Of a stretch of DNA of 23,390 bases, positions 16,538-23,390 are shown piece by piece. The notes under the pieces are model-generated. The model ran no database searches, had not been told where the DNA came from, and worked only from the letters and a program-made list of their open reading frames with translations. The position numbers were made by a program, and so were the translations under genes. Positions within the stretch are counted from its first letter, which is position 1. Each line of letters begins with the position of its first letter. This DNA is from CANKBT01 sp038235705 (GTDB lineage: Bacteria; Actinomycetota; Actinomycetes; Mycobacteriales; SCTD01). Where the stretch lies: assembly GCA_038235705.1 (NCBI GenBank), contig JBBSTR010000036.1, positions 1 to 23,390 of the forward strand, read 5' to 3'.

Positions 16538-16852
16538 TCAGCTCGGGTCGGTGGGTGGTGGCGAGCCCGGGGGCGGGGCCGTCGGGACGGCGGCCGGGGT
16601 CGGGCGCCGGGTCGGCCCGGAGGCCTTGCGCTCGGCCGTCTGCCTCCGCTCGCGTTCGTCGAGCACGCGGGCGTCGACACCCGGCGGGGGCGTCGGCCGC
16701 GCCTGCGGCCCCGTCTCGGCATCGCCCGCTCTGCCGAGACCCTCCTCGAGGGGCTTGGTTCGGGGGGGTCGCCGGGCCCCGTGGGCACCGGCCGGTTCGT
16801 CGACCCCGGAGGTGGACCCGGTGGTGCGGCCCGGCGACCGGCCGGGACTCAT
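16538..16852 (-). CDS. Proline-rich small protein of unknown function, 104 aa
   Basis: The ATG at 16852 overlaps the stop of the membrane-protein gene (ATGA), and almost every third codon position is G or C, which supports coding. The protein is hydrophilic and probably disordered: SPGRSPGRTTGSTSGVDEPAG at the start, a short charged helix-like segment around residues 61-80 (DARVLDERERRQTAERKA), and a Pro-rich end PTAPPPGSPPPTDPS. No domain was recognised. Its position between a membrane protein and a propeller protein could mean a linker or adaptor. It may also be read together with the propeller gene by a +1 slip near 16538, which would make it that protein's N-terminal tail. Coding status is supported mainly by coupling and codon bias. 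Confidence 0.7.
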   Translation of the reverse strand: MSPGRSPGRTTGSTSGVDEPAGAHGARRPPRTKPLEEGLGRAGDAETGPQARPTPPPGVDARVLDERERRQTAERKASGPTRRPTPAAVPTAPPPGSPPPTDPS

Positions 16853-17091
16853 GCTGTCGCGACCGTGGGCCGTCGCCACTCGATCCGGGCCAGCACCGCC
16901 GCCGTCAGGGCCAGCGTCATGACGACGCCTGCCACGAGGCGCTCGGTGGAGCCGCTGCCCGCGTCGCCGCTCCCGCCGCCGAGCCGTTCGATCCAGTCCG
17001 GGACGGCCAGGGTCACCACCCCCGTCACGAGGCAGACGACCGCGAGCACGGCCTCGACCCAGAACCTGCGACGCACCGAGCGTCCGACCAT
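16849..17091 (-). CDS. Small two-helix membrane protein, 80 aa
   Basis: The ATG at 17091 has AAGGAGG ending 5 nt upstream, which decides it over an upstream in-frame ATG at 17136. The sequence starts MVGRSVRRRFWVEAVLAVVC. Helix 1 spans about residues 10-30 and is followed by PDWIERLGG. A Gly/Ser loop covers about 33-48, and helix 2 spans about 51-69 (LVAGVVMTLALTAAVLARI), ending EWRRP. The Arg-rich N-terminus predicts both ends in the cytoplasm and a short outer loop. The RRRFWVEA plus PDWIE pattern resembles small actinobacterial membrane proteins of unknown function that are sometimes annotated as ABC transporter permease pieces; that name is not supported here. It is the only clear membrane protein in the window. 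It overlaps the 104-aa gene by 4 nt. Confidence 0.88.
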   Translation of the reverse strand: MVGRSVRRRFWVEAVLAVVCLVTGVVTLAVPDWIERLGGGSGDAGSGSTERLVAGVVMTLALTAAVLARIEWRRPTVATA

Positions 17092-17096
17092 GGTGT

Positions 17097-17103
17097 CCTC
17101 CTT
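17097..17103 (-). promoter_or_regulatory. Shine-Dalgarno AAGGAGG for the membrane-protein gene
   Basis: On the minus strand AAGGAGG is followed by ACACC and then the ATG at 17091. It is the strongest ribosome binding site in the minus-strand group and selects the 80-residue form. Confidence 0.85.
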
Positions 17104-17159
17104 CTGGCGGTGATGGATCCGGCACGTCCCGCGCACCGGGTCGGTCCGAGGGGCTCGGC

Positions 17160-17909
17160 TCAGGTCGACGAGAGCAACCCGACCGCCCTGGCCTTGTTGA
17201 CTGCGCTCAAGCGGTCGTTGGTGTCGAGCTTGCGGTAGATGTGGGCCAGGTGGACGTGCACCGTCCGCGCCGAGACCCCCAGGGTCGAGGCGATGGAGCT
17301 GGCGAGGAGCCCCGTGGCGAGCAGCTCGAGCACCTCACGCTCCCGGCAGGTGAGCGCCGTCCCCGAGGCTTGACCGCCGGGGTCGACAACGACGGCGAGC
17401 GCCGCAGACCGGTATCGCAGACGGCGGTGCTGGAGGTGGCGGTCGAGGGCCGCGAGCAGGGGGAGCGCGGCGCCGAGATAGCTGAGCTGGGCGTCGCTGA
17501 AGCCGTCCGGGCGCACCACGACGAGAAGCCGCCGGGGCGACTCGCCTGCAGTCAAGGGGACGGCCAGCGTCTCCGCGGCAAGAGGCCGGTCGCGCGTCGC
17601 GCCCGGCTCGCCCCGGCCCTGACGTCCCAGCTCGCGCCGCCCGGACAGGACGGACAGGACGCCACCCGCCAGCCGTGTCAGGACGCAGTCCCGGGTGAGC
17701 AGGCCAGAGACGTCGGCGCCCGGTGGCCAGGACGCGACCTCCGGTCGGGGGGTCGTGAGGTCGACGTGGGCGGCCAGCTTCACCTGGAGCAGCTTGGCCA
17801 AGCACTCGCACAGGACCTCTTCGGGGCGACGCGTGTCCGCGCAGGCCGCGAGCGTCTCGACGACCACGTCGAACAGCGGCTCCTCGCGCAGGTCCGCAAG
17901 AATGACCAC
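17160..17909 (-). CDS. LuxR-family transcriptional regulator with GAF-like N-terminus, 249 aa
   Basis: The C-terminal residues 186-246 are a LuxR-type helix-turn-helix: LTCREREVLELLATG, then IASTLGVSARTVHVHLAHIY and RKLDTNDRLSAVNKA. The scanning and recognition helices are intact. The N-terminal 165 residues lack the phospho-acceptor pattern of a response-regulator receiver domain. They end in a segment like the last strands and helix of GAF domains (RRLLVVVRPDGFSDAQLSYL, then GAALPLLAALDRHL), so a ligand-sensing GAF-like domain is likely but not certain. The GTG at 17909 is chosen because AGAAGGG lies 6 nt upstream; other in-frame starts (GTG 17927, ATG 18014) lack such a site and the latter would run into the divergent promoter region. 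It is divergent from the 948-aa gene and first of the minus-strand group, with a 68-bp gap to the membrane-protein gene. It probably controls both directions; that is inference. Confidence 0.92.
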   Translation of the reverse strand: MVILADLREEPLFDVVVETLAACADTRRPEEVLCECLAKLLQVKLAAHVDLTTPRPEVASWPPGADVSGLLTRDCVLTRLAGGVLSVLSGRRELGRQGRGEPGATRDRPLAAETLAVPLTAGESPRRLLVVVRPDGFSDAQLSYLGAALPLLAALDRHLQHRRLRYRSAALAVVVDPGGQASGTALTCREREVLELLATGLLASSIASTLGVSARTVHVHLAHIYRKLDTNDRLSAVNKARAVGLLSST

Positions 17910-17915
17910 CGGTGG

Positions 17916-17922
17916 CCCTTCT
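17916..17922 (-). promoter_or_regulatory. Shine-Dalgarno AGAAGGG for the LuxR gene
   Basis: Minus-strand AGAAGGG is followed by CCACCG and then GTG at 17909. This spacing is ideal and decides the start among several in-frame GTG and ATG codons. Confidence 0.7.
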
Positions 17923-17936
17923 GCCACGAAGTGAGT

Positions 17937-17961
17937 CGTTGTCGTCCACGCAAAAACAACG
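17937..17961. promoter_or_regulatory. Inverted repeat, candidate operator
   Basis: CGTTGT and ACAACG form perfect 6-bp arms separated by 13 bp, in the AT-richer gap just upstream of the LuxR start. The spacing of about two helical turns between arm centres fits a dimeric regulator such as the adjacent LuxR protein. The match to that protein is inferred from position only. Confidence 0.4.
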
Positions 17962-18050
17962 CATCCGACCCGACCAAAGGTTACTGGTGCGAGCCTCCCA
18001 CAGAAAGGCCGCAAAGCCTACGGCGCCCCTTCTCAGGATGCGGAAAAAGG

Positions 18051-18056
18051 TATAGG
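18051..18056 (+). promoter_or_regulatory. Possible -10 element TATAGG or start-proximal leader of the 948-aa gene
   Basis: TATAGG sits in the least GC-rich part of the window, downstream of an A-rich GGAAAAAGG run. A transcription start about 7 nt downstream would fall on or next to an in-frame GTG at 18063. The same bases run into AGGAAG, which could instead be the ribosome binding site for that GTG. The two readings exclude each other. No good -35 box is seen. Confidence 0.3.
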
Positions 18057-18095
18057 AAGAACGTGGACCACCCGGCCCCTTTGGACGGTGACGAC

Positions 18096-20942
18096 ATGTA
18101 CGACCTTTTCCGGTTCCTCGTCCTGCGCACCGCCGAGCCTGCGTCGGACCTGCCCGTGGTGCCGCTCGACGCCGCCACCCGCCTGCGCGAGCAGCTGAGG
18201 GGCGCGCTCGCCGGCGACCGCCCCAGGGAAGCCGTGCGCGAGGCCGCTGCCGGCTACGCCGCCTCGCAGCACGTCGTCCGGAGCACGTCCGAGCTCGCGC
18301 TGCAGCCTGCACTCGGTCGCTTCGTCGCGATGCTGGGGGGCGCGGACCTCAACGCCGCGACCGTGGTCCGGCAGATCTTCGACCGGTCGGCTGAGGCGGT
18401 CGTCGCCACCGACGACTACGCCTCGGACTGGCGCCGGGTCGTCGACACGCTCGTCGCCGCCAAGCTGGCGCCGGCGCAGGTCGCCGACGGCCTGGCCGAC
18501 GTCGCGCGAGCCCTCTACCTGCTGCGCAGGCTCGCTGACGGCCAGGACCCGGGGCCCGGGCTCGGGACAGCGCTGCTCGTCCTGCCGGCCGACGTCGTCC
18601 CGCTGCCGCCCGCACCGGCCCGGGCGCCCGACCCGACGCCTGCGGACCCGGTGGACGACTCCAGGCTGGCCGACGATGCCCTGCAGCTGCGCTCGGCGGT
18701 CCTGTTGCTGCGCGACGTGAGCACCCCGGCGCCACCACCGGCCGAGGTCCCAGAGATCCGGCGCACCAGCGACGCCCAGCAGGCCCGTCTCGAGGCCTCC
18801 GTGCGCACCGACCTGGCCGCGCCGCGGCCCAGCGCCGTCCGGCCCGACCCAGCGCCAGGTTGGCTCACCGACGCTGCGCTGGCCCCGCTGCCTCCCCGTG
18901 CGCTGCACGTGCTCACCCCGCACGCCGACCTGACCGTCGACGGCGCCCAGACCCTGCTCAAGCAGGAGTTCGTCCGGGTGGTCAGCCAGATCGACCCGCG
19001 CTACATCGCACGGCTGCTGCCGGACCTGCACTTCGAGCCGGTCGTGGTGCCCGGACCTCACGACGAGGCCACGGACCCGCCGCCCGCGACGATGACCGCG
19101 GTCCCGGCGACCCACGGCAGCATCTCGCCGGCCGGCGTCGCGGACCTGCTCGTCACGCGGCACCACACGCTGCGCTATGAGCCCGGCGAGGTGGCGCACG
19201 TCGAGAACGTCGCCCGCGGGGAGGCGCTCACCCGGGAGACCCGTCGGCTCGACAGCTCCGAGACGACGACCGTCGTCACCACGGACATCACCGTCGAGGA
19301 CGAGCGCGACCAGCAGAGCACCGGCCGGTTCGAGCTGACCCGCGAAGCCGGGGACGTGGTGAAGAGCGACCAGGCGCGGGTCCCCGGCCAGCCGAGCTCG
19401 GAGTCGTACGGCTCCCTGGTCGAGACCGGTCGCTCCCGGGAAGCGTCGACGAAGGAGGCGGAGACGTACGGGCGGGGGGTCACCAGCCGTGCGGCGAGCC
19501 GGATCACGTCGCGGACCACGTCCTCGGTCACCCAGCAGGTCCTGCGGCAGCTCGAGGAGAAGGCGACGCACGGCTTCGCCGCTTCCGATGATGCGGCGTC
19601 GCACGTCTACCAGTGGCTGGACCGGGTCGTCCAGGCGCAGGTGTTCAGCTATGGCAAACGCCTGATGTACGACGTGGTGGTGCCGGAGCCGGCCGCCTTC
19701 CTCGCCCACGCGTTGCAGGCGCAGCCCGACGCGCCGCTGCCGCCGCGGCCGGCGCCGTTCACGCTCCAGCCGACCTGGCTCAACGACTGGAACTGGCCCT
19801 ACTACGTCGCCGGCTACGGCGCGACGGGCGTCACGCCGCCGCCGCCAGAGACCGTGACCGTGGTGCGGACCTTCGCCAGCCTGGCGCAGAACGTCTGGAG
19901 CAGCTCGGTCGAGCTGCGCTCGACGCTGCTGGCCCAGGGCACGACGATCGAGGTGCCGGACGGCTACCGCGCGACGTCCGCCACCGCTGTGCTCACCTGG
20001 GGCGGCTGGGAGGGCGCCGAGCAGCACCTCGACCTGACCATCGGCCGACGCTGGCTGGGCTTCGACTGGGGCGGCCAGCAGAGGCAGACGACCAAGCTCG
20101 ACGGCGAGACGGGCCAGCTCGCCCTGGCCGCCCGGCTCGACGGCGGGATCTACTCGGTCACCGTCGCGATCCAGATCACCTGCGCGCTGACCGACGAACG
20201 GCTCTCGCGCTGGCAGGTCAGCGCGCACGCAGCCCTGCTGGCGGCCGCCCAGCAGCGGCTGGAGGACTACGAGGGACGGCTCGCTCGGGTCAAGGCCGGT
20301 GTCCGGCTGCTGTCCGCCGGTCAGACGCCCGAGCGCAAGCGGGAGCGGGAGCGCGACGAGCTGCACAAGGCCTGCCTCGCCGTCATCTCCAACCAGCAGT
20401 TCGACGGGCTGTCGGCTGTCGAGCACAGCCCGCAGGGCTATCCGCAGCCCTATCTGCCCAACGTCGAGACCTACGGCACGTACCTCCGCTTCCTCGAGAA
20501 CGCCTTCGAGTGGGAGCAGATGACGTGGCGCTACTCGCCGTACTTCTGGGGCCGCAAGCCGCTCTGGGTCGACGTGGTCCTGCGCGACGACGCCGACCCG
20601 GCCTTCGCCGACTTCCTGCGCGCAGGGGCCGCGCGCGTGCTCGTGCCGGTGCGTCCCGGTGACGAGGCCGCGGTCACCGACTTCATGCAGACCGGCGTGG
20701 TGCCCGCGGGCACCGACCTCCAGGACGTCACGAGCCCGCTGTACGTCCCCCTGCTGCAGGAGCTGCGCGAGCCGGACACGGCGCTGGACGGCGGAACGGC
20801 TTACAGCCGGCCCTGGGAGTTGCGCCTGCCGACGACGCTGGTCGCGCTGCGCAGCACGCCGACCCTGCCCCGCTGGACGCCGCAGACGGCGGCCGACGGC
20901 ACGACGACCTGGGATCCCGCGGCGGGCGACGCCCTGCCGTGA
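18096..20942 (+). CDS. Large protein of unknown function with Ser/Thr/charged repeat-like core, 948 aa
   Basis: The ATG at 18096 begins MYDLFRFLVLR; GGTGA lies 5 nt before it. A GTG at 18063 with AGGAAG upstream would add 11 residues and is a real alternative. Residues 1-165 are helical; about 168-195 are a Pro/Asp linker. From 368 (HVENVARGEALTRETRRLDS) to about 495 the chain is dominated by Ser, Thr, Glu and Arg (SSETTTVVTTDITVEDERDQ and on), ending in a long helix TSRAASRITSRTTSSVTQQV. Residues about 575-650 look like a beta-sandwich. About 710-765 are strongly helical and charged (AAQQRLEDYEGRLARVKAG, ERKRERERDELHKACLAV), possibly coiled coil. Residues 804-857 contain FEWEQMTWRYSPYFWGRKP and FLRAGAARVLVPVRPGDE. 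I recall these last blocks and the HVEN...RR...ERFEL-type region from uncharacterised bacterial proteins, with no known function. No signal peptide. Confidence 0.9.
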   Translation: MYDLFRFLVLRTAEPASDLPVVPLDAATRLREQLRGALAGDRPREAVREAAAGYAASQHVVRSTSELALQPALGRFVAMLGGADLNAATVVRQIFDRSAEAVVATDDYASDWRRVVDTLVAAKLAPAQVADGLADVARALYLLRRLADGQDPGPGLGTALLVLPADVVPLPPAPARAPDPTPADPVDDSRLADDALQLRSAVLLLRDVSTPAPPPAEVPEIRRTSDAQQARLEASVRTDLAAPRPSAVRPDPAPGWLTDAALAPLPPRALHVLTPHADLTVDGAQTLLKQEFVRVVSQIDPRYIARLLPDLHFEPVVVPGPHDEATDPPPATMTAVPATHGSISPAGVADLLVTRHHTLRYEPGEVAHVENVARGEALTRETRRLDSSETTTVVTTDITVEDERDQQSTGRFELTREAGDVVKSDQARVPGQPSSESYGSLVETGRSREASTKEAETYGRGVTSRAASRITSRTTSSVTQQVLRQLEEKATHGFAASDDAASHVYQWLDRVVQAQVFSYGKRLMYDVVVPEPAAFLAHALQAQPDAPLPPRPAPFTLQPTWLNDWNWPYYVAGYGATGVTPPPPETVTVVRTFASLAQNVWSSSVELRSTLLAQGTTIEVPDGYRATSATAVLTWGGWEGAEQHLDLTIGRRWLGFDWGGQQRQTTKLDGETGQLALAARLDGGIYSVTVAIQITCALTDERLSRWQVSAHAALLAAAQQRLEDYEGRLARVKAGVRLLSAGQTPERKRERERDELHKACLAVISNQQFDGLSAVEHSPQGYPQPYLPNVETYGTYLRFLENAFEWEQMTWRYSPYFWGRKPLWVDVVLRDDADPAFADFLRAGAARVLVPVRPGDEAAVTDFMQTGVVPAGTDLQDVTSPLYVPLLQELREPDTALDGGTAYSRPWELRLPTTLVALRSTPTLPRWTPQTAADGTTTWDPAAGDALP

Positions 20943-20955
20943 CGCGCCGGCCGTG

Positions 20956-23390
20956 ATGCGCGGGGCCAGGCCGGACCCGGTGCTCGACCGGGAGCGGGCG
21001 CTGTACCAGGAGCGGATGTTGCGCAGGCTGTACGTACGCCGCCCCGGCTGGGACGCCCACCTGTCCAAGCAGCAGCTCGCAGAGCTGTCCGACGCCCACG
21101 ACGACTCGGTGTGCCGGGTGCTCGGCTACCAGCCGCCGGAGGTGGTGCCCGACACCGACGTGCTCCGGCATCCCGTGGTCCCGACCGCGCAGGACGACAC
21201 CCTCATGCACGGGCTGGCCCGCCTGCAGGTCGCGCGCCGCGACCCGGCCCGACAGGCCGAGGTGTTCGGCTGGCGGTCTCCCGCGCCGGGCGACAGCCGC
21301 GGGCTCCGCGCCTTCGAGCAGGCCAAGGACGACTACTGGTTCCGCCTCCTCGGGGAGCCCATCGAGCAGATGCACCTGCTGAAGGACACGGCGGACTTCA
21401 AGGCCAACTACGCGCTGCGCCTGCTCTACCTGCACGGCGAGACCCCGCCTGTGCTGCGGTCGGTGCTTGCGACCTGGCGAGACCCCGCGGACCTCGGCCG
21501 CGACCCGAACCTGTCGGCCCGGCTCGAGGAGGTGCTGCACGAGCGCTACCTGCACTTCAAGTACTGGCTCGACGAGCCGTTCGCCGCGGACGACGACGCC
21601 CGGCCGGGTGACTCCCAGCGGATCCAGGCGGCCCGGCAGGCCGTCGTCGACGTCGACCACAACCGCTACGACCCCGACGAGGTCAAGGCGGAGATGACCT
21701 TCTGGTCGGAGAACCACACCGTGCTGTTCGCCACCGCCGAGCTGCTCGCCGGCCAGCGCTGGCCCGAGGACGTCTTCCGGGCGGGCGCCGCCTTCCGTGC
21801 GGAGGGCGCAGAGGCGGTCCGGGACGGCGATCTCACGGGCGCGCAGCACGTCGAGCGAGCCACCGCCCGGCTGCGCTCCTGGCTCGACGACCGGCTGCGG
21901 TTCGGCTTCAGCGAGTGGAACGCCCCGGGCTACTACGAGGAGGACCTCGGGGCGCTGTTCAACCTGGCGGACTTCGCGCTGGACGAGGACCTGCGTACGC
22001 GAGCGTGCATGGTGCTCGACCTCATGCTGTTCGACATCGCCCGGCTCTCGCACGACGGCAGCTTCGCGACCTCCGCCGGCCGGGCCTACTTCGAGCAGAA
22101 GAGCTGCGGCTACGACCAGTCGACGGGCGACCTGGCCCAGCTGCTGTTCGGCCGCCGGGGCACCTACGTCAACGGGAACTCGGAGTCGGCCGGCTGCTAC
22201 GCCTCCTCCAGCGGCTACGAGGTGCCGCCGGTCCTGCTCAGGATCGGCAAGGACGTGCCGGCGTACGCGCTGGACCGCCGACGGGTGTCCCTCGACGTCG
22301 ACGAGGGGCCGGTCCACGGCATCGGCCGGAGCGCCGAGGACGACGTCCTGCGCTGGTGGAGCCGGGGGGCGTACTTCGTCAAGCAGGTCGTGGACAGCAG
22401 CGACGTCGTGGCGAGCCGCCGGCACCTGCGGCAGAGCAACCCGTTCCGCGCGCTGCTGCCGGTGCTGGAGTGGCTCGGGCTCGCGCACGGGGCGGTGGTC
22501 GGCGAGCCGGGGCCCGACAGCCCCGCCAAGGCCGGCGACGACCTCTCGGTCTTCACGGAGGGCTCGGCGCTGACGCAGGCCAGGCTCACGACCTACCGCA
22601 CGCCGCACGTGATGCTCTCCAGCGTCCGTCGGTGGCACCCGCAGCAGCTCAACTTCCAGGCGCAGTACGCCCAGGCGACCCTCGGCCTGGGCGCGACGGT
22701 CTGGACGACCCACCCGTCGGCCGGGTCCACCATCTCCCCTGAGCTGGCCGCGGGCGGGGGAGCGGCGGCCGGCGCAGGCGTCGGCGCCCTGGTCGGCAGC
22801 GTGCTCGGGCCGGTCGGGACACTCGTGGGTGCGGCCGTGGGTGGGATCGCCGGCGGCATCAGCGCCGGCGTCGTCGCCGGGGACGAGGGCATCAACGTCT
22901 TCCCGGCGGGGCACGACGGCCCGAACTGGTGGACCGGCTCGGTCACCGTCCCGTTCACCGCGCAGCACGACGGTGCGGTGATCCAGGCCTACTCCCCGCG
23001 CGACATCCAGCGGGTGATGTTCGGCAGCCGCACGCACGCGTGGTTCCCGAAGGCGGCGTTCGACGAGGGCTCGGTGCGTCAGCACCTCGCGACCGAGACC
23101 AACATGCCCGGCAGCACCTGGACGGTCGGTCGGCGCGGTGACGCCTACGTCGCGCTCTGGTCGGCGCGGACGGTGGTGTGGACGACCGACGGCACCTGGG
23201 CCGACCGGGAGCTCGTGGCCGAGGGGGACGGCAACGTCTTCGTGCTGCAGGTGGGGGACCGGGGCACGTTCGGCAGCTTCGCGGCCTTCGTCGTCGGCGT
23301 CCGCGGGGCGCGGATCCACGTCTCGGACCTCGGCGACGACGACGTGGAGTGCAGCTATGACGTCCCTGGCGGCGCCAGGCTCGAGCTGCA
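20956..23390 (+). CDS. Large protein with helical toroid-like region and glycine zipper, 3' end outside window
   Basis: The frame is open from 20956 to the right edge: 811 codons without a stop. The ATG follows the previous stop by 13 nt; a GTG at 20953 is equally possible and no clear ribosome binding site is seen, so coupled initiation is likely. There is no signal peptide (MRGARPDPVLDRERALYQER). Residues about 95-370 are helical, with FWSENHTVLFATAELLAGQ at 249-267, RFGFSEWNAPGYYEEDL at 315-331 and MVLDLMLFDIARLSHDGSF at 352-370. The conserved aromatic, Glu, Asn and His content recalls alpha/alpha-toroid enzymes such as heparinase- or alginate-lyase-like folds; this is tentative. Residues 598-643 are a long Gly/Ala/Val zipper (AAGAGVGALVGSVLGPVG and on) that could insert in or span a membrane. 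Residues after 650 are beta-rich (NWWTGSVTVPFTAQ, then WTVGRRGDAYVALWSARTVV). Probably cotranscribed with the 948-aa gene. Confidence 0.92.
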   Translation, partial: MRGARPDPVLDRERALYQERMLRRLYVRRPGWDAHLSKQQLAELSDAHDDSVCRVLGYQPPEVVPDTDVLRHPVVPTAQDDTLMHGLARLQVARRDPARQAEVFGWRSPAPGDSRGLRAFEQAKDDYWFRLLGEPIEQMHLLKDTADFKANYALRLLYLHGETPPVLRSVLATWRDPADLGRDPNLSARLEEVLHERYLHFKYWLDEPFAADDDARPGDSQRIQAARQAVVDVDHNRYDPDEVKAEMTFWSENHTVLFATAELLAGQRWPEDVFRAGAAFRAEGAEAVRDGDLTGAQHVERATARLRSWLDDRLRFGFSEWNAPGYYEEDLGALFNLADFALDEDLRTRACMVLDLMLFDIARLSHDGSFATSAGRAYFEQKSCGYDQSTGDLAQLLFGRRGTYVNGNSESAGCYASSSGYEVPPVLLRIGKDVPAYALDRRRVSLDVDEGPVHGIGRSAEDDVLRWWSRGAYFVKQVVDSSDVVASRRHLRQSNPFRALLPVLEWLGLAHGAVVGEPGPDSPAKAGDDLSVFTEGSALTQARLTTYRTPHVMLSSVRRWHPQQLNFQAQYAQATLGLGATVWTTHPSAGSTISPELAAGGGAAAGAGVGALVGSVLGPVGTLVGAAVGGIAGGISAGVVAGDEGINVFPAGHDGPNWWTGSVTVPFTAQHDGAVIQAYSPRDIQRVMFGSRTHAWFPKAAFDEGSVRQHLATETNMPGSTWTVGRRGDAYVALWSARTVVWTTDGTWADRELVAEGDGNVFVLQVGDRGTFGSFAAFVVGVRGARIHVSDLGDDDVECSYDVPGGARLEL

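Noticed and set aside
16534..16788. N-terminal extension of the 403-aa propeller
   Set aside because: This part is an Arg/Pro shadow of the 104-aa gene, which has the ATGA coupling and better codon bias.
17973..17988. ACCA and TGGT short inverted repeat in the divergent region
   Set aside because: Arms of only 4 bp with 8 bp between them are expected by chance.
17241..18062. Plus-strand extension of the 948-aa gene across the LuxR gene
   Set aside because: Covers a clear LuxR helix-turn-helix gene on the other strand and passes through the divergent promoter; translation there is shadow-like.
18033..21068. 1011-codon minus-strand frame opposite the 948-aa gene
   Set aside because: Arg/Gly/Val/Leu-rich with no recognisable domain or ribosome binding site; the plus strand has conserved-looking blocks.
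20728..23319. 863-codon minus-strand frame at the right end
   Set aside because: Long only because of high GC. The plus frame from 20956 has varied composition and protein-like blocks throughout and is the real gene.
1..23390. tRNA, rRNA, CRISPR arrays, insertion sequences, phage tail sheath or other contractile-injection hallmark genes
   Set aside because: Looked for and not seen. The idea that the locus is a contractile injection particle was dropped for lack of any sheath, tube, baseplate or ATPase motif in the window.

Overview
The window is about 72% G+C, its genes strongly prefer G or C at third codon positions, and many genes use AGGAGG-type ribosome binding sites. This fits a high-GC actinobacterium (Actinomycetota). 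The exact genus cannot be read from the sequence. Coding density is close to complete. I see no tRNA, rRNA, CRISPR, transposase or integrase, and composition is even apart from one short AT-richer divergent promoter region near 17930-18060.

Layout. (1) Positions 1-15266, plus strand: five very large genes joined by four consecutive stop/start overlaps (ATGA, ATGA, TGATG, ATGA). In order they are a DUF6603-type beta-rich giant (open at the left edge), three proteins of unknown function (676, 327 and 1275 aa) and a 1262-aa BNR-type beta-propeller protein. (2) Positions 15322-17909, minus strand: a convergent set that reads, in its own direction, LuxR-type regulator (249 aa), small two-helix membrane protein (80 aa), proline-rich protein (104 aa, ATGA overlap) and a second BNR-type propeller protein (403 aa, apparent TTG start). 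(3) Positions 18096-23390, plus strand: divergent from the regulator, a 948-aa protein of unknown function, then a protein of at least 811 aa that runs off the right edge. The last one has a helical, possibly alpha/alpha-toroid region and a long glycine zipper.

Interpretation. The two plus-strand blocks flank a regulator cassette, and the whole window looks like one functional locus. The large proteins show no Sec/Tat signal peptide at their chosen starts. None carries a catalytic motif I can name with confidence. Several contain motifs I remember as recurring together in large uncharacterised bacterial proteins, for example PPESIR-FYLD in the 327-aa protein, GVHLHWALPDAL in the 1275-aa protein and the FEWEQM...PYFWGRKP stretch in the 948-aa protein. 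Tight coupling, size, lack of signal peptides and two propeller proteins suggest a multi-subunit assembly made inside the cell whose role is undescribed. That conclusion is inference. The LuxR protein at the divergent promoter is the obvious candidate regulator.
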